From contig NZ_LBMD01000003.1 in the NCBI RefSeq assembly GCF_001293645.1, positions 186,001-250,000 of the forward strand: DNA of 64,000 nt, written 5' to 3'. The notes below the pieces were generated by a model. That model searched no databases and was not told the DNA's origin. It saw only the letters and a program-made list of their open reading frames with translations. This DNA is from Bacillus sp. CHD6a (GTDB lineage: Bacteria > Bacillota > Bacilli > Bacillales > Bacillaceae_I). Within the stretch, counting starts at the first letter, position 1, and each line of letters opens with the position of its first letter. Shown piece after piece: positions 43,755 through 53,587 of this stretch. The position numbers were made by a program, and so were the translations under genes.

Positions 43755-43797
43755 GCTGGGGTCAGACCCCAGCAGGAATTTCATCCTTCACGTCGAA
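43755..43797 (-). repeat. REP-like element copy, reverse orientation
   Basis: A perfect 19-bp palindrome with core GGGGTCAGACCCC (43758-43770). Read on the minus strand the copy starts TTCGACGTGAAGGATGAAAT, the same left flank as at 41027. Confidence 0.7.
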
Positions 43798-43891
43798 ACC
43801 CAGCAAAAAAAGTTCAAAAAAGGGTCTGACCCTTAAAGGAGTCTGACCCTCAATGTAGAATATAAATAAATGATTGGCTGTTTTGGTGTGT

Positions 43892-45196
43892 TTAGGCTTC
43901 TTTGATTTGCTCTAGGATAACTGTTTGTTCTTGTTCCATGGAGCTTACGCGTTCGATGTCTGCGCCTAGTGCTGCTAGTTTGTTGTGGAAGTTTACGTAT
44001 CCACGGTCTAGGTGTTTTAGCTCGGTTACACGAGTGTAGCCGTCTGCGATTAATCCTGCTAGGGTTAATGCTGCTGCTGCACGAAGATCTGTTGCCGCTA
44101 CTTCTGCGCCTTGTAATTTGGATGGTCCATTGATAACAACGGAACGTCCTTCAATCTTGATGTCGCCGTTCATACGACGGAACTCTTCAACGTGCATGAA
44201 GCGGTTTTCAAATACTGTTTCCGTAATCATGCTCGTGCCTTCAGCTGCCAATAATAAAGACATCATTTGGGATTGCATATCTGTTGGGAATCCTGGGTGA
44301 GGCATTGTTTTGATGTCAATTGACTTAAGCTTTTCTGGTCCAATAACGCGTAATCCGTTTTCGACTTCTTCAAACTTAACGCCCATTTCTTCCATTTTGG
44401 CGATTAAAGAGCTGGAATGTTCCGGCACTGCGCCTTCCACAATAACGTCTCCACCTGTGATTGCAGCTGCTACCATGAATGTACCTGCTTCAATGCGGTC
44501 AGGGATGATGTTGTGTTGGCATCCATGTAATTCGGAAACCCCTTCAATTCTAATGGTACCTGTACCTGCTCCACGAACTTTTGCTCCCATAGAGTTTAAG
44601 AAGTTCGCCAAGTCCACGATTTCCGGTTCTTTTGCAACGTTTTCCATGATTGTTGTACCTTCAGCAAGAGTTGCAGCCATCATGATGTTTTCTGTTGCCC
44701 CTACACTTGGGAAATCAAGATATATTTTCGCGCCTTGTAATCTTCCGTCTACTTCGGCATCGATATAACCATTTCCTACTTTCACTTTCGCACCCATCGC
44801 TTCGAATCCTTTTAAATGCTGATCGATTGGTCTTGATCCAATTGCACAGCCTCCAGGTAGAGCAATTTGCGCTTTTCCGTTACGTGCAAGCAATGATCCC
44901 ATTACTAGGACAGATGCACGCATTTTTCTTACATATTCAAACGGTGCTTCCGTATGAAGCTCTCTTGTTGCGTCGACAATTATACGATTATTTTCAAAAT
45001 CAACATCGGCATTCAAATATCGCAAAACCTCGTTAATCGTATAAACGTCGGAGAGCTCAGGTACATCTAAGATTTCGCATTTGCCTTTGCTAGCTAATAA
45101 AGTTGCGGCGATGACAGGTAGTACTGCATTTTTTGCTCCCTCTACTTTAACAGTACCTGTTAACCTTTGTCCGCCGCGGACGATGATTTTTTCCAA
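43892..45196 (-). CDS. murA: UDP-N-acetylglucosamine 1-carboxyvinyltransferase
   Basis: First committed enzyme of peptidoglycan precursor synthesis, and the target of fosfomycin. [27 protein letters not shown] contains the K22-N23 pair; the reactive cysteine is C117 in [15 protein letters not shown]. 434 residues. The link to ywmB and spoIID identifies it as the MurAA type. Confidence 0.97.
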   Translation of the reverse strand: MEKIIVRGGQRLTGTVKVEGAKNAVLPVIAATLLASKGKCEILDVPELSDVYTINEVLRYLNADVDFENNRIIVDATRELHTEAPFEYVRKMRASVLVMGSLLARNGKAQIALPGGCAIGSRPIDQHLKGFEAMGAKVKVGNGYIDAEVDGRLQGAKIYLDFPSVGATENIMMAATLAEGTTIMENVAKEPEIVDLANFLNSMGAKVRGAGTGTIRIEGVSELHGCQHNIIPDRIEAGTFMVAAAITGGDVIVEGAVPEHSSSLIAKMEEMGVKFEEVENGLRVIGPEKLKSIDIKTMPHPGFPTDMQSQMMSLLLAAEGTSMITETVFENRFMHVEEFRRMNGDIKIEGRSVVINGPSKLQGAEVAATDLRAAAALTLAGLIADGYTRVTELKHLDRGYVNFHNKLAALGADIERVSSMEQEQTVILEQIKEA

Positions 45197-45228
45197 AACG
45201 TTCCCCTCCGCGTCTTTTATTCTATATA

Positions 45229-46062
45229 TTAATATTCAACAGTAATAATTGGCGTGCCTACAATCACGGTAGTCTTATCGCCCATTCCTTGTGTTCGTAA
45301 CCCAATTTGTAAGTTCATCTTTCCCTGATGTGTCGGAAGAACATTATTCCATGCATCAGTATATGCTGAAACGGAAACAAAGGTATCTTCCTGAATCTCT
45401 TCAACTACTTGTGCTGAAAATGCGTCTAGTAAAATATTTGTCGTATTTTGCAAACCATCTTCAATTTTAGCACTGAAATCCCCAGTCATACAACTAAATA
45501 TTTCAAAGTCTTCGTGAGAAATTTTGGTAAGATTCGAATGGAAATCGTTTATTATCTCTGTTGCTACAGGCTTTTCCCAACCATATCCAGTAACCTCATA
45601 TAATAAATACGATGATTTGGATGAGTTTGTGTGGGTGGTGATGAGCTGAAGAGTCTCTTCTTGCTTTAGTAAGTCATTATAATAAGTCCCAACTGCCTTC
45701 CATTGATTCTCTTCTTCTATCACGTTCCAAGTAAGATGGCCCATACTCTGTTTTAAACGATTTACCTCATTTTGAAAAGCGACTAAATCCCTAATTTTAT
45801 AGACGTTCTTCCGACTATAAAGTTTCCACTCCTGAATATTTATTTTCTCCTTCTGAAAAACTTCCGCGATTTCAAGTATCTCAGTACTGATATCGTTTGG
45901 TAATTGAGCTCTGCTTCTTTCATTCCCAAGAATTACCCACGTAAAACATATAACGAAAATAAAAAATAGTCCTAGCAATCTATTAATAAAAAGTTTCCAC
46001 TTTTTCTCTGTATATTTCGTATGAGTTACCAAGCCCTTGTTCGCATTCTCCATCTTAAACAT
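45229..46062 (-). CDS. ywmB: YwmB-family protein
   Basis: A protein of about 277 residues with one membrane span near the N-terminus ([17 protein letters not shown]) and an outer domain of the YwmB/TATA-box-binding-like fold. It ends in [29 protein letters not shown], a family signature. Always found before murAA in Bacillus; the function is unknown. ATG at 46062 or 46053 are both possible; neither has ideal spacing from GGGGG. Confidence 0.85.
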   Translation of the reverse strand: MFKMENANKGLVTHTKYTEKKWKLFINRLLGLFFIFVICFTWVILGNERSRAQLPNDISTEILEIAEVFQKEKINIQEWKLYSRKNVYKIRDLVAFQNEVNRLKQSMGHLTWNVIEEENQWKAVGTYYNDLLKQEETLQLITTHTNSSKSSYLLYEVTGYGWEKPVATEIINDFHSNLTKISHEDFEIFSCMTGDFSAKIEDGLQNTTNILLDAFSAQVVEEIQEDTFVSVSAYTDAWNNVLPTHQGKMNLQIGLRTQGMGDKTTVIVGTPIITVEY

Positions 46063-46164
46063 ATCCCCCACGCCCCTCTGTTTGTTACTAAACAGTGTCG
46101 CCAATGTGGAAGTAAGAGATACATAGAAATGTTCGTCAAAATTTTTGTGGTTTTTTTCTTTTTT

Positions 46165-46204
46165 GGGGTCAGACCCCGGCAGGAGTTTTAACTCTTACGT
46201 AGAA
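46165..46204 (-). repeat. REP-like element copy
   Basis: GGGGTCAGACCCC at 46165-46177 with a reverse-oriented flank reading TTCTACGTAAGAG on the minus strand, a diverged version of the usual left end. Confidence 0.6.
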
Positions 46205-46268
46205 GGCTGCAAGTGTGGTTATTTGTGTGTTGAGTTTGGTGTCGATTTTTGGGGAACTTAGTCGGTTG

Positions 46269-46366
46269 GCATGTATTTGAGGTTGTTTGGACAGTTTTTT
46301 AGATTATTCCGCATGTTTTTGGGGTTGTTTGGACAGTATTCATTGGGGTTTCGCATGTATTTAAAA
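46269..46366. repeat. Five-unit array with exact 21-bp period (array B)
   Basis: Units begin at 46269, 46290, 46311, 46332 and 46353. Odd units read GCATGTATTT or GCATGTTTTT and even units read GACAGT, giving a 42-bp alternation. Shared positions are G..xGT(A/T)TTT. The array lies between ywzB and ywmB. Confidence 0.65.
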
Positions 46367-46462
46367 AATCTTAAAAATTCTCAATGATTGAACACTGATT
46401 CAACGAGATTTGTACTAAAGCCAGAGGAGTTTTTCCCCTGGCATGCTGAAATATGCTTATTT

Positions 46463-46693
46463 TCACCAAATCATCGGCAGTCTTTGTGATAGGAACAGGT
46501 AGTCTAGGAAAAAGTTGCTGACTGAGGATCCGATAGCGATGGTGACGAGGATCAGTAGCAGTCTGATTTGGACGACTTTGTTTGGTTTCATCCATTTTTC
46601 GTATTGGATGGCTTGGAGTGCCCACCAGGTGATGCTGATGAATAGTAGGTGGGAGATGATGCTGACGAGTGCTTGTACTCCGAAATCGATCAT
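46463..46693 (-). CDS. ywzB: DUF1146 small membrane protein (YwzB)
   Basis: A 76-residue protein with two spans. ALVSIISHLLFISITWWALQ and the following KPNKVVQIRLLLILVTIAIG are characteristic of DUF1146, found in Bacillus between the nuo/atp region and ywmB. Function unknown. GGAGG precedes the ATG. Confidence 0.88.
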   Translation of the reverse strand: MIDFGVQALVSIISHLLFISITWWALQAIQYEKWMKPNKVVQIRLLLILVTIAIGSSVSNFFLDYLFLSQRLPMIW

Positions 46694-46741
46694 TGTGAAA
46701 GCAGCCTCCTCTTTATTTTAAATTAAAGTTTTCGGTATTCG

Positions 46742-46820
46742 CCGCTGTTGATTTCCACGGACGGTGCTTGAGTCTCCTCAAGATGCTGCGTGGTCTCAAT
46801 TACCAGCTTAAAACACCTTA
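46742..46820. repeat. Remnant of a dispersed Bacillaceae repeat
   Basis: CGCTGTTGATTTCC, then ACGGTGCTTGAGTCTCCTC and GTGGTCTCAA, match the same blocks in the full element at 51960-52090 with an internal deletion. Confidence 0.6.
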
Positions 46821-46849
46821 CTTCATTAGTTTCTTCCTATAGTAATCCA

Positions 46850-46881
46850 CAAAAAAGAAGGAGCGTAGAAACTCCTTCTTT
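46850..46881 (-). terminator. Intrinsic terminator of the nuo operon
   Basis: AAAGAAGGAG and CTCCTTCTTT form a 10-bp stem followed on the minus strand by a TTTTTT run, 38 nt after the nuoN stop. Confidence 0.85.
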
Positions 46882-46918
46882 CATATTAAATCATATACCC
46901 CTAAAAGATTACAATCGG

Positions 46919-48448
46919 TTAGTTGTCTGTTTCAAAGATATCTAATAAAATATCAAAATTGCTTCCGAACATGTCTATGGCAAGGCCTGGGAAGATTCCG
47001 AGGACCAGTGTAGCAACCGCGCAAACTAACACCGTAATCCTGATTCCAACGGGAACGTGAATTTTTTCCTGGCTTGCAGCTGGGCGGAAGAACATTTGTG
47101 TCATGATACCGAAATAGTAAAAGTATGAGACGACGGTGGTCAGGATTAAGACGGATGCCAGGACGTAGGCGTTGTTAGGTTCGGAAATGGCACCGACGAA
47201 GATCGATAATTTTCCGATGAATCCGGCTGTTCCCGGGATTCCAGCCAACGACAGTAAGAATACTGACATCAACACTGCAAGCAAAGGTGAGCGTTGATAC
47301 AAACCAGCGAAACGACTTAGATCTTCTGAGTCATCCTGTGCGGTGACGACTTGCAGTACTGCCAATGCTCCGATGTTCATGAACAAGTAGGCAACCAGGT
47401 AGAACCACATTGCTTCAAAAATGAAGATGAAGTTGACGGTGGCTAGTGGAACCAGCAAGTAACCGGCGTGTGCGACTCCGGAGTAAGCGAACATCCGCTT
47501 AACGTTGCGCTGACGCAAAGCAACAAAGTTACCGACAATCATAGAGGCGACGGCCAAGACTGCAATAAATTCCCCCATGGAGAACAGCATGGATGAGCCT
47601 TCTGCTGAGCGCGTTGGGAAGAACAGGGTTACAAATAGGCGCAGGACGATGATGAAGCCTGCAGTTTTGGACACAACTGCAAGGAATGCTGTTACTGGTG
47701 TCGGCGCGCCTTGGTAGACGTCTGGTGCCCACATGTGGAATGGGGCGGTCGCGAGCTTGAAGGACAAGCCGACGAACATCATCATGAAGGCGATGACCAG
47801 TAAGTATTGCATGTCGCGAGCGTTGATTTGCGATAGTGATATCCACATTTCCTGCAGGTTGGTTGTGCCGGTCAGTCCGTACACGTAGCTCATCCCAAAC
47901 AGGGTGATCGCCGTGGCGATTCCGCCGTTAATGACGTATTTCATAGCCGCTTCGTTTGATTGCAGGTTCTTTTTGCGAAGGCCTGCCAAGATGTAAGAAG
48001 CCAGGGATAATAATTCAAGTCCGACAAACAATGTAATCAGGTCGCCGCTTGAGGACATAATCATGGCCCCGAGGACGCCTAGCAGCAAGAGGTAGAAGAA
48101 CTCGCCTCTGTACTCCCTCAACCCTTCTTTTGGCTCGTAGCTGATGGCCATGAGCATCACAAATGCTGCCCCTGCTAAAATTAACGTTTTAAAGGCCATC
48201 GCGAAGCTGTCAAGACGGTATGTTTCGTATAAAATTGTGGTGACTTCTGTTGGGCCCTTGTCGTACATGCCCACCAAGAATCCGAGGGCTGTCAGGATGC
48301 TGGCGAATCCTAGCCAGCCGAGCAGTCTCCGGTCTATTTTTTTCGGCAAAAATAAGTCCAGTAGTGAGAGAAGGGTTGCTACACCAAGGATGATGAATTC
48401 TGGTGCCATGACACTCCAATCAAAGCTGAGTAAGGTTTCTAAATCCAT
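46919..48448 (-). CDS. nuoN: NADH-quinone oxidoreductase subunit N
   Basis: One of the three antiporter-like membrane subunits of complex I, involved in proton pumping. 509 residues with about 14 spans. The conserved LELLSLASYILAGL and KLATAPFHMWAPDVYQGAPTPVTAFLAVVSK segments contain the channel lysines and glutamate. Last gene of the operon. Confidence 0.96.
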   Translation of the reverse strand: MDLETLLSFDWSVMAPEFIILGVATLLSLLDLFLPKKIDRRLLGWLGFASILTALGFLVGMYDKGPTEVTTILYETYRLDSFAMAFKTLILAGAAFVMLMAISYEPKEGLREYRGEFFYLLLLGVLGAMIMSSSGDLITLFVGLELLSLASYILAGLRKKNLQSNEAAMKYVINGGIATAITLFGMSYVYGLTGTTNLQEMWISLSQINARDMQYLLVIAFMMMFVGLSFKLATAPFHMWAPDVYQGAPTPVTAFLAVVSKTAGFIIVLRLFVTLFFPTRSAEGSSMLFSMGEFIAVLAVASMIVGNFVALRQRNVKRMFAYSGVAHAGYLLVPLATVNFIFIFEAMWFYLVAYLFMNIGALAVLQVVTAQDDSEDLSRFAGLYQRSPLLAVLMSVFLLSLAGIPGTAGFIGKLSIFVGAISEPNNAYVLASVLILTTVVSYFYYFGIMTQMFFRPAASQEKIHVPVGIRITVLVCAVATLVLGIFPGLAIDMFGSNFDILLDIFETDN

Positions 48449-48455
48449 CTCCTGT

Positions 48456-49994
48456 TCACCCCCCTATCCCTAAAATAATGGCGTTAATGGTGTCTTGCAG
48501 CGGTTGTGCGAGAATGCTAGGGTATACTCCGATCAGGATGATGAAGAATAGCATGGCAAATACGGGAACAAATTCAATACCGCGCAGGTCCACTACTTTC
48601 TCGCTATATCCTGCCGCTTTCGTGCCAAAAGTCATGCCGAGCACTGCTCGCAACAGGTATGCCGCTGTTAAAATGATTCCGAGTGTTCCGACTGCTGCGA
48701 CCACTGGCATGTCATGGAAAAGTCCCATGAAGGCAAGGAATTCGCTGACAAATCCAGACATGCCAGGCAAGCCGAGTGAGGCCATGGCGGCAACTAGGAA
48801 GAAGCCGGCTGTAAGTGGCATTGCTTTTGCGAGACCGCCAAGCTTGCCAATTTCTGTCGTTCCTGTGCGTTCATACATCACTCCGATTAAAAAGAACAAG
48901 AGTGCTGCGATGAATCCGTGGGAGACTACCTGGAAGATCGCGCCTTGGATTCCCGCTTCGTTCAGGGCCGCAAGCCCGATCAGGACGATTCCCATATGCG
49001 AGATACTGGAGTAGGCCAGCACCATTTTGAAATCTGTTTGGATGAGTGCGAGGAACGCTCCGTAAAGGAGGTTCACAACTCCCAAGATTGCTAGAATGAA
49101 AGCGAGTTGGTCGAATTGTTCCGGGAAAATTCCAACGCCGAAACGGATGAGACCGAATGCCCCTATTTTTAAAAGAACGCCGGCATGCAACATAACGATG
49201 GATGGCGGTGCTTGCACGTGGACCTTCAGCATCCAGCTGTGAAGCGGGACGATCGGTAACTTGATACCGAATGCCACAAGCAATGCAAGGAGCAATCCCA
49301 TGCGTAGGTCATCTGAAACTTTGCCAAGGAACATGGCATCGCTGTTGCCGGTGAACATAGCCGTGATTTCGGCGATATTCATCGTTCCTGTTTTGGTGAA
49401 AAGGACAACAAAAACGATTAATAGAATGGCAGAACCAAGTCCGTTGTAGATAAGGAATCGGTATGCTGCACTTTCTTTTTCAAAATAACCCCACTTACCG
49501 ATGAGGAAGAACATTGGGATTAAGGTAAGCTCAAAGAAAAAGAAGAATAAGAGCAGGTTTTCCGCTACAAAGACCCCAAGCATTCCGATTTGTAAAAGAA
49601 GAAAGAGAATGAAGTAACCTTTCCATTCTTTTTTTACATGGATGCTTGCAATTGCTGCAAGGGTCGAGAGCACTGCCGTCAGTAAAATCATGACAAGCGA
49701 GAAGCCATTGATACCAAGCTCGAAAGAAATCGGCTGGTATACTTGAGCTCCGTAAATTTCTTTGGTCAGATCTTTGTTACCAAAAGTGATCCACTCCAGT
49801 TTCACCGCGTACTGCTCAAGTCCCGCTCCCGCTTTGTATTGCCAGAACGCGATCACCGCGAGAATCAAGGACGGCAAGGTTGCTAGGAACCCCACCATTT
49901 TGATGGCTTCCACGTTTGTTTTTGGTGTAAAAAGAAGAACCAAAATACCTAAAAGAGGGGCAAAGATTAAGGCTGTCAGAAATAGGCTGTTCAT
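48456..49994 (-). CDS. nuoM: NADH-quinone oxidoreductase subunit M
   Basis: Antiporter-like subunit of 512 residues. FFFFELTLIPMFFLIGKWG holds the channel glutamate; LPIVPLHSWMLKVHVQAPPSIVMLHAGVLLKIG is the core motif. It overlaps nuoL by 4 nt (ATGA). Confidence 0.96.
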   Translation of the reverse strand: MNSLFLTALIFAPLLGILVLLFTPKTNVEAIKMVGFLATLPSLILAVIAFWQYKAGAGLEQYAVKLEWITFGNKDLTKEIYGAQVYQPISFELGINGFSLVMILLTAVLSTLAAIASIHVKKEWKGYFILFLLLQIGMLGVFVAENLLLFFFFFELTLIPMFFLIGKWGYFEKESAAYRFLIYNGLGSAILLIVFVVLFTKTGTMNIAEITAMFTGNSDAMFLGKVSDDLRMGLLLALLVAFGIKLPIVPLHSWMLKVHVQAPPSIVMLHAGVLLKIGAFGLIRFGVGIFPEQFDQLAFILAILGVVNLLYGAFLALIQTDFKMVLAYSSISHMGIVLIGLAALNEAGIQGAIFQVVSHGFIAALLFFLIGVMYERTGTTEIGKLGGLAKAMPLTAGFFLVAAMASLGLPGMSGFVSEFLAFMGLFHDMPVVAAVGTLGIILTAAYLLRAVLGMTFGTKAAGYSEKVVDLRGIEFVPVFAMLFFIILIGVYPSILAQPLQDTINAIILGIGG

Positions 49995-51859
49995 CCGATG
50001 TACCCCCCTGTGAAGACGAAAATGATGATGAGAATGGCGAGTCCGACAAACGCTACTGCGCCGTATGTCTGGGTTTGGCCGTTCTGTACTTTCGCTCCTA
50101 ATCTACCGATTTGTTGAGATGCCGCGGCAATCCCCTTCATCGTTCCGTGGACAAGGAACTCGTCGATGTACTTCAGGAACAGGCTAATTACTCTAGTTCC
50201 GTAGATGAATGTCATATTGTAGATTTCATCGACGAAGTATTTGTTGCGTAAAATGCTGTAAAGATACGGTGCGCCTTGACTGAATGTTTCGCGCGCAATC
50301 GAGCGGCGGTAGTAAATCAGGTAGGCGATTCCAATTCCGGCAACTGATACAAGAATGGCAGCTGCCATGATCCATTTTGGTCCCTCAATATGGGATGGTC
50401 CATACATAGTGGTCCCTTCTGTCAGCCAGTCTCCGAGAAAATGGCCAAACCAAGGGGTGTTCATGTAACCGGCCACGACTGCAAGGACGCCAAGCACGAT
50501 CATCGGAATGGTCATGACGGACGGTGATTCATGAACATGACGCTGGTCCCCGCGTGCTTCGCCTGTGAAAACCAGGAAGAACAGGCGGAACATATAGAAT
50601 GCAGTGAAAAATGCGGCAATCAGTGCTAGTAAGAAAAGAAAAGGATTTCCATTCACCCAGGCAGCAAGGAGGATTTCCTCTTTACTGAAGAATCCGGAGA
50701 ACAATGGAACACCTGTGATCGCAAGGGTTCCAATTAAAAATAAGATTCCAGTAGTGCGCATTTTTTTCCAAAGTCCACCCATCTCGTCGATGTTTTGTGT
50801 GTGGACGGCATGGATCACGCTTCCTGCTGCAAGAAACAGCAAGGCTTTGAAGAATGCGTGTGTGGTGAGATGGAAAACTCCTGCCACATAGCCTGCAGAT
50901 CCGAGTGCAAGCATCATGAAGCCGAGCTGACTGACGGTAGAATAGGCTAGTACTCTCTTAATATCTTTTTGTACAAGGCCGATGGACGCTGCAAAAATGG
51001 CCGTGAATGCACCAACGATTGCGACGGTCATCAGCGCTGTTTCACTCGCATTGAATAGTGGAAACAGGCTTGCCACTAAGTACACCCCTGCTGCAACCAT
51101 CGTTGCGGCGTGAATGAGAGCAGACACTGGTGTTGGACCTTCCATCGCGTCAGGTAACCAGGAATGTAGTGGAAATTGACCGGATTTCCCCATTGCTCCG
51201 ATGAAAATAAGGATGGCAATGAGGGTTAGCATTCCAGCCGATATTGCTCCTGCATTCACTGCTTCAAAAATAACATCGTATTCGAAGCTTCCGACCTGCC
51301 AGAATAATAGGATAATCCCGATGAATAATCCTACATCCCCAATACGCGTCATGATGAACGCTTTTTTGGCAGCGGCTTTTGCTTCATTTTTATAAAAATA
51401 GAACCCGATGAGCAAGAATGATCCTACTCCAACAAGCTCCCAGAAAATGTAGAGCTGAAGCAGGTTCGGTGACATGACAAGTGCCAACATGGCAAAGGTA
51501 AATAGGCCAAGATAGGCGTAGAATACATGGAAACGGTCGTCTCCGTGTATGTATCCTTTGGAATAAATATGTACGAGTAAGCTGACAAGTGATACTACGA
51601 CAAGCATCAAGGCATTTAATTGATTGACTTCATATCCCGCCGTCAGTACGACGTCTCCTATTTGGAGCCAGTCGATTGTGGCTTTGAAGGTTGGTGCTGA
51701 AAACCGCTCCCATAGTGCTGTGAGGGAAAAGATGAGTGATAGAGCGATGAGTGCGATTCCGAGGAATGCGCTCGATTCTTTCATTCTTTTGCCGACAAGC
51801 AGTAACAGGATAAAGGAGATCAGCGGAAAAAGCGGGATGATCCAGGCATTCTCCATCAT
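49991..51859 (-). CDS. nuoL: NADH-quinone oxidoreductase subunit L
   Basis: The distal antiporter-like subunit, 622 residues, with a long C-terminal transverse helix. FWELVGVGSFLLIGFYFYK and GKSGQFPLHSWLPDAMEGPTPVSALIHAATMVAAG are the hallmark motifs. A 314-bp gap with a dispersed repeat separates it from nuoK; elsewhere in the operon only nuoI-nuoH has a sizeable gap (147 bp). Confidence 0.97.
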   Translation of the reverse strand: MMENAWIIPLFPLISFILLLLVGKRMKESSAFLGIALIALSLIFSLTALWERFSAPTFKATIDWLQIGDVVLTAGYEVNQLNALMLVVVSLVSLLVHIYSKGYIHGDDRFHVFYAYLGLFTFAMLALVMSPNLLQLYIFWELVGVGSFLLIGFYFYKNEAKAAAKKAFIMTRIGDVGLFIGIILLFWQVGSFEYDVIFEAVNAGAISAGMLTLIAILIFIGAMGKSGQFPLHSWLPDAMEGPTPVSALIHAATMVAAGVYLVASLFPLFNASETALMTVAIVGAFTAIFAASIGLVQKDIKRVLAYSTVSQLGFMMLALGSAGYVAGVFHLTTHAFFKALLFLAAGSVIHAVHTQNIDEMGGLWKKMRTTGILFLIGTLAITGVPLFSGFFSKEEILLAAWVNGNPFLFLLALIAAFFTAFYMFRLFFLVFTGEARGDQRHVHESPSVMTIPMIVLGVLAVVAGYMNTPWFGHFLGDWLTEGTTMYGPSHIEGPKWIMAAAILVSVAGIGIAYLIYYRRSIARETFSQGAPYLYSILRNKYFVDEIYNMTFIYGTRVISLFLKYIDEFLVHGTMKGIAAASQQIGRLGAKVQNGQTQTYGAVAFVGLAILIIIFVFTGGYIG

Positions 51860-51959
51860 CGTATCAAGTCCCCTTCTTTTACGCAGCTTTGTGTTTGGTG
51901 GCTGCGTTTTTGTGCAAGCTGGTTGCGGAGGTAGAATTTAGTTTGGTAATTCGATAACT

Positions 51960-52090
51960 CCCTGTTGATTTCCGTTCCACGTGTTCGCTTTCCGCGGGAC
52001 GGTGCTTGAGCCTCCTCACTTCGTTGCGGGGTCTCAACCAACCGTTACTCCCCCGCAGGAGTCTCACACCTTGCACTCCAATCATCAGGG
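51960..52090. repeat. Dispersed 131-bp repeat with inverted ends inside the nuo operon
   Basis: Begins CCCTGTTGAT and ends ATCATCAGGG, inverted termini matching at 9 of 10. Internal blocks TTTCCGCGGGACGG, GAGCCTCCTC, GGGGTCTCAA and CCCCGCAGGAGTC are those of an element seen in many copies in Bacillaceae genomes. It fills the gap between nuoL and nuoK. Confidence 0.75.
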
Positions 52091-52173
52091 GGAACTGGAA
52101 TTATATTCATAGTAGCTTTTTGATAAAAATACTGATCTGTGTTTTGCACTAGGCTAGAATCATCTGCTAGGAC

Positions 52174-52488
52174 TTAGTTCTTCAACGTATTCATTTCGTC
52201 GATGTTGACGGTGCGGCGGTTGCGGTAGAGGGCTATGAGGATAGCCAGACCTACTGCGGCTTCTGCTGCTGCGACGGTGATGGTGAACAGGGAGAATACT
52301 TGCCCTGTGATGGATGGTCCGATGCCGAATTTGCTGAATGCGACAAGGTTAATGTTGACGGCGTTCAGCATGAGTTCGATACAGATCAGGACGATGACCG
52401 TGTTGCGTTTGGTGAGCGCCCCGTAAAGTCCGATACAGAATAGAATAAGTGCTAATACCAGGTAGGCTGATAATGGAACTCCGCTCAT
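52174..52488 (-). CDS. nuoK: NADH-quinone oxidoreductase subunit K
   Basis: 104-residue three-span subunit. [19 protein letters not shown] carries the conserved channel glutamate; [22 protein letters not shown] is the third span. Overlaps nuoJ by ATGA. Confidence 0.96.
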   Translation of the reverse strand: MSGVPLSAYLVLALILFCIGLYGALTKRNTVIVLICIELMLNAVNINLVAFSKFGIGPSITGQVFSLFTITVAAAEAAVGLAILIALYRNRRTVNIDEMNTLKN

Positions 52489-53024
52489 TCCTTGGTCGCC
52501 TCCTCTTTTAAAGCGTCTGCGTCTTCGTCATCTCGTCTTGCCAAAATGATTGCTCCGACTAGTGCGACAAGCAGGATTACGGAGGTCAATTCAAATGGAA
52601 TGACGTATTTTGAATAGATGGCTATACCAATCTGTTCGGTGTTGTTCACATGCAGGTCGGGTGATTCTTGAGAGCCAAGGTCAAGGCTGTACAATCCGAA
52701 GTACATGACTGCTGCAAAACCGAGAACCCCTGCGCCAACGAGTATTTTTCGGCCAAGGCCGGATGTTTCGGACTCGTCATTGTGGCGGGTCAGCATAATT
52801 CCGAACAGCATGATGATGGTGATGGCACCAGAATAGATGAGTATTTGTACGGCCGCTACGAATTCAGCGGAGAGCATGACATAGATGCCGGCGATGCTGA
52901 TGAAGGTGAACACAAGGGCTACAACCATGTGAACGACCTTTGTCAGGTTTAGCATAAGCACTCCACCGGCGATCGCAGCGATTGCTAGGAAAAGAAATGC
53001 GATAAATTCACCGGTTATCGTCAT
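52485..53024 (-). CDS. nuoJ: NADH-quinone oxidoreductase subunit J
   Basis: 179-residue five-span membrane subunit, with [25 protein letters not shown] as the family motif. The polar C-terminus ([17 protein letters not shown]) is longer than in E. coli NuoJ. Overlaps nuoI by ATGA. Confidence 0.94.
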   Translation of the reverse strand: MTITGEFIAFLFLAIAAIAGGVLMLNLTKVVHMVVALVFTFISIAGIYVMLSAEFVAAVQILIYSGAITIIMLFGIMLTRHNDESETSGLGRKILVGAGVLGFAAVMYFGLYSLDLGSQESPDLHVNNTEQIGIAIYSKYVIPFELTSVILLVALVGAIILARRDDEDADALKEEATKE

Positions 53025-53440
53025 GCTTTATTCTCCCTTCTGATGTTCGTATCGTTTTCATCGAGCCATTGCAGGTCTTTGAAAAGTCGATCCCGGCTGT
53101 ATTCGGCAAGCTCAAAGTTGTTGGTCATGATGATGGCCTCTGTCGGACAGACTTCTGTGCAAAGGTCGCAGAGGATGCAAATTTCAAAATTGATATCGTA
53201 TGTGTCGATGATTTTCCCTTTTTTGGTTGGATCCGGGTGTTTTTTTCCGGTAAGGTCGATGCAGTCTGTTGGACAGATGTTGGAGCACTGGTTGCAGACG
53301 ATGCACTTTTCCGGGTAAAATTTCTGGATGCCGCGGAACCGGTCCGGTAGTGGAAGCGGTTCGTTTGGATAATCATAGGTCACTTTTTTCTTCGTTAAGT
53401 TTTGTAGGGTATATTTTAAACCTTTTGCAAGACCGCGCAT
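53021..53440 (-). CDS. nuoI: NADH-quinone oxidoreductase subunit I
   Basis: 139-residue ferredoxin-like subunit with two [4Fe-4S] motifs, CIVCNQCSNICPTDCI and CILCDLCTEVCPTEAI, which hold clusters N6a and N6b on the way to N2. AGGGGTGAAG precedes the ATG. Confidence 0.97.
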   Translation of the reverse strand: MRGLAKGLKYTLQNLTKKKVTYDYPNEPLPLPDRFRGIQKFYPEKCIVCNQCSNICPTDCIDLTGKKHPDPTKKGKIIDTYDINFEICILCDLCTEVCPTEAIIMTNNFELAEYSRDRLFKDLQWLDENDTNIRRENKA

Positions 53441-53499
53441 TTCGCTTCACCCCTATTCTTCCGTTACTTTTATTAAGAGACTAATGGTCATAGTAGCTA

Positions 53500-53570
53500 T
53501 ATGGGAATCGGGCGATTTCCCGTTGGTTTCGGGCGACTTTTTGAAAATACGGGCGATTCCCATATTTGTT
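53500..53570. repeat. Three-unit 20-21-bp array with an 11-bp inverted repeat (array C)
   Basis: CGGGCGA recurs at 53509, 53530 and 53550 (steps of 21 and 20). The array is bounded by TATGGGAATCG (53500-53510) and its exact complement CGATTCCCATA (53554-53564), so it could fold in the nuo mRNA. It lies in the 147-bp gap between nuoI and nuoH. Confidence 0.65.
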
Positions 53571-53587
53571 GCCCAAAACTCTTCCCC

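Larger units (their letters stand above)
43479..43891. other. spoIID-murA spacer with REP-like copies and a candidate sporulation promoter
   Basis: A gap of 413 bp. The right half carries palindromes at 43755-43773, 43821-43833 and 43839-43850. The left part holds a possible sigma-E promoter. No ORF was found. Confidence 0.55.
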
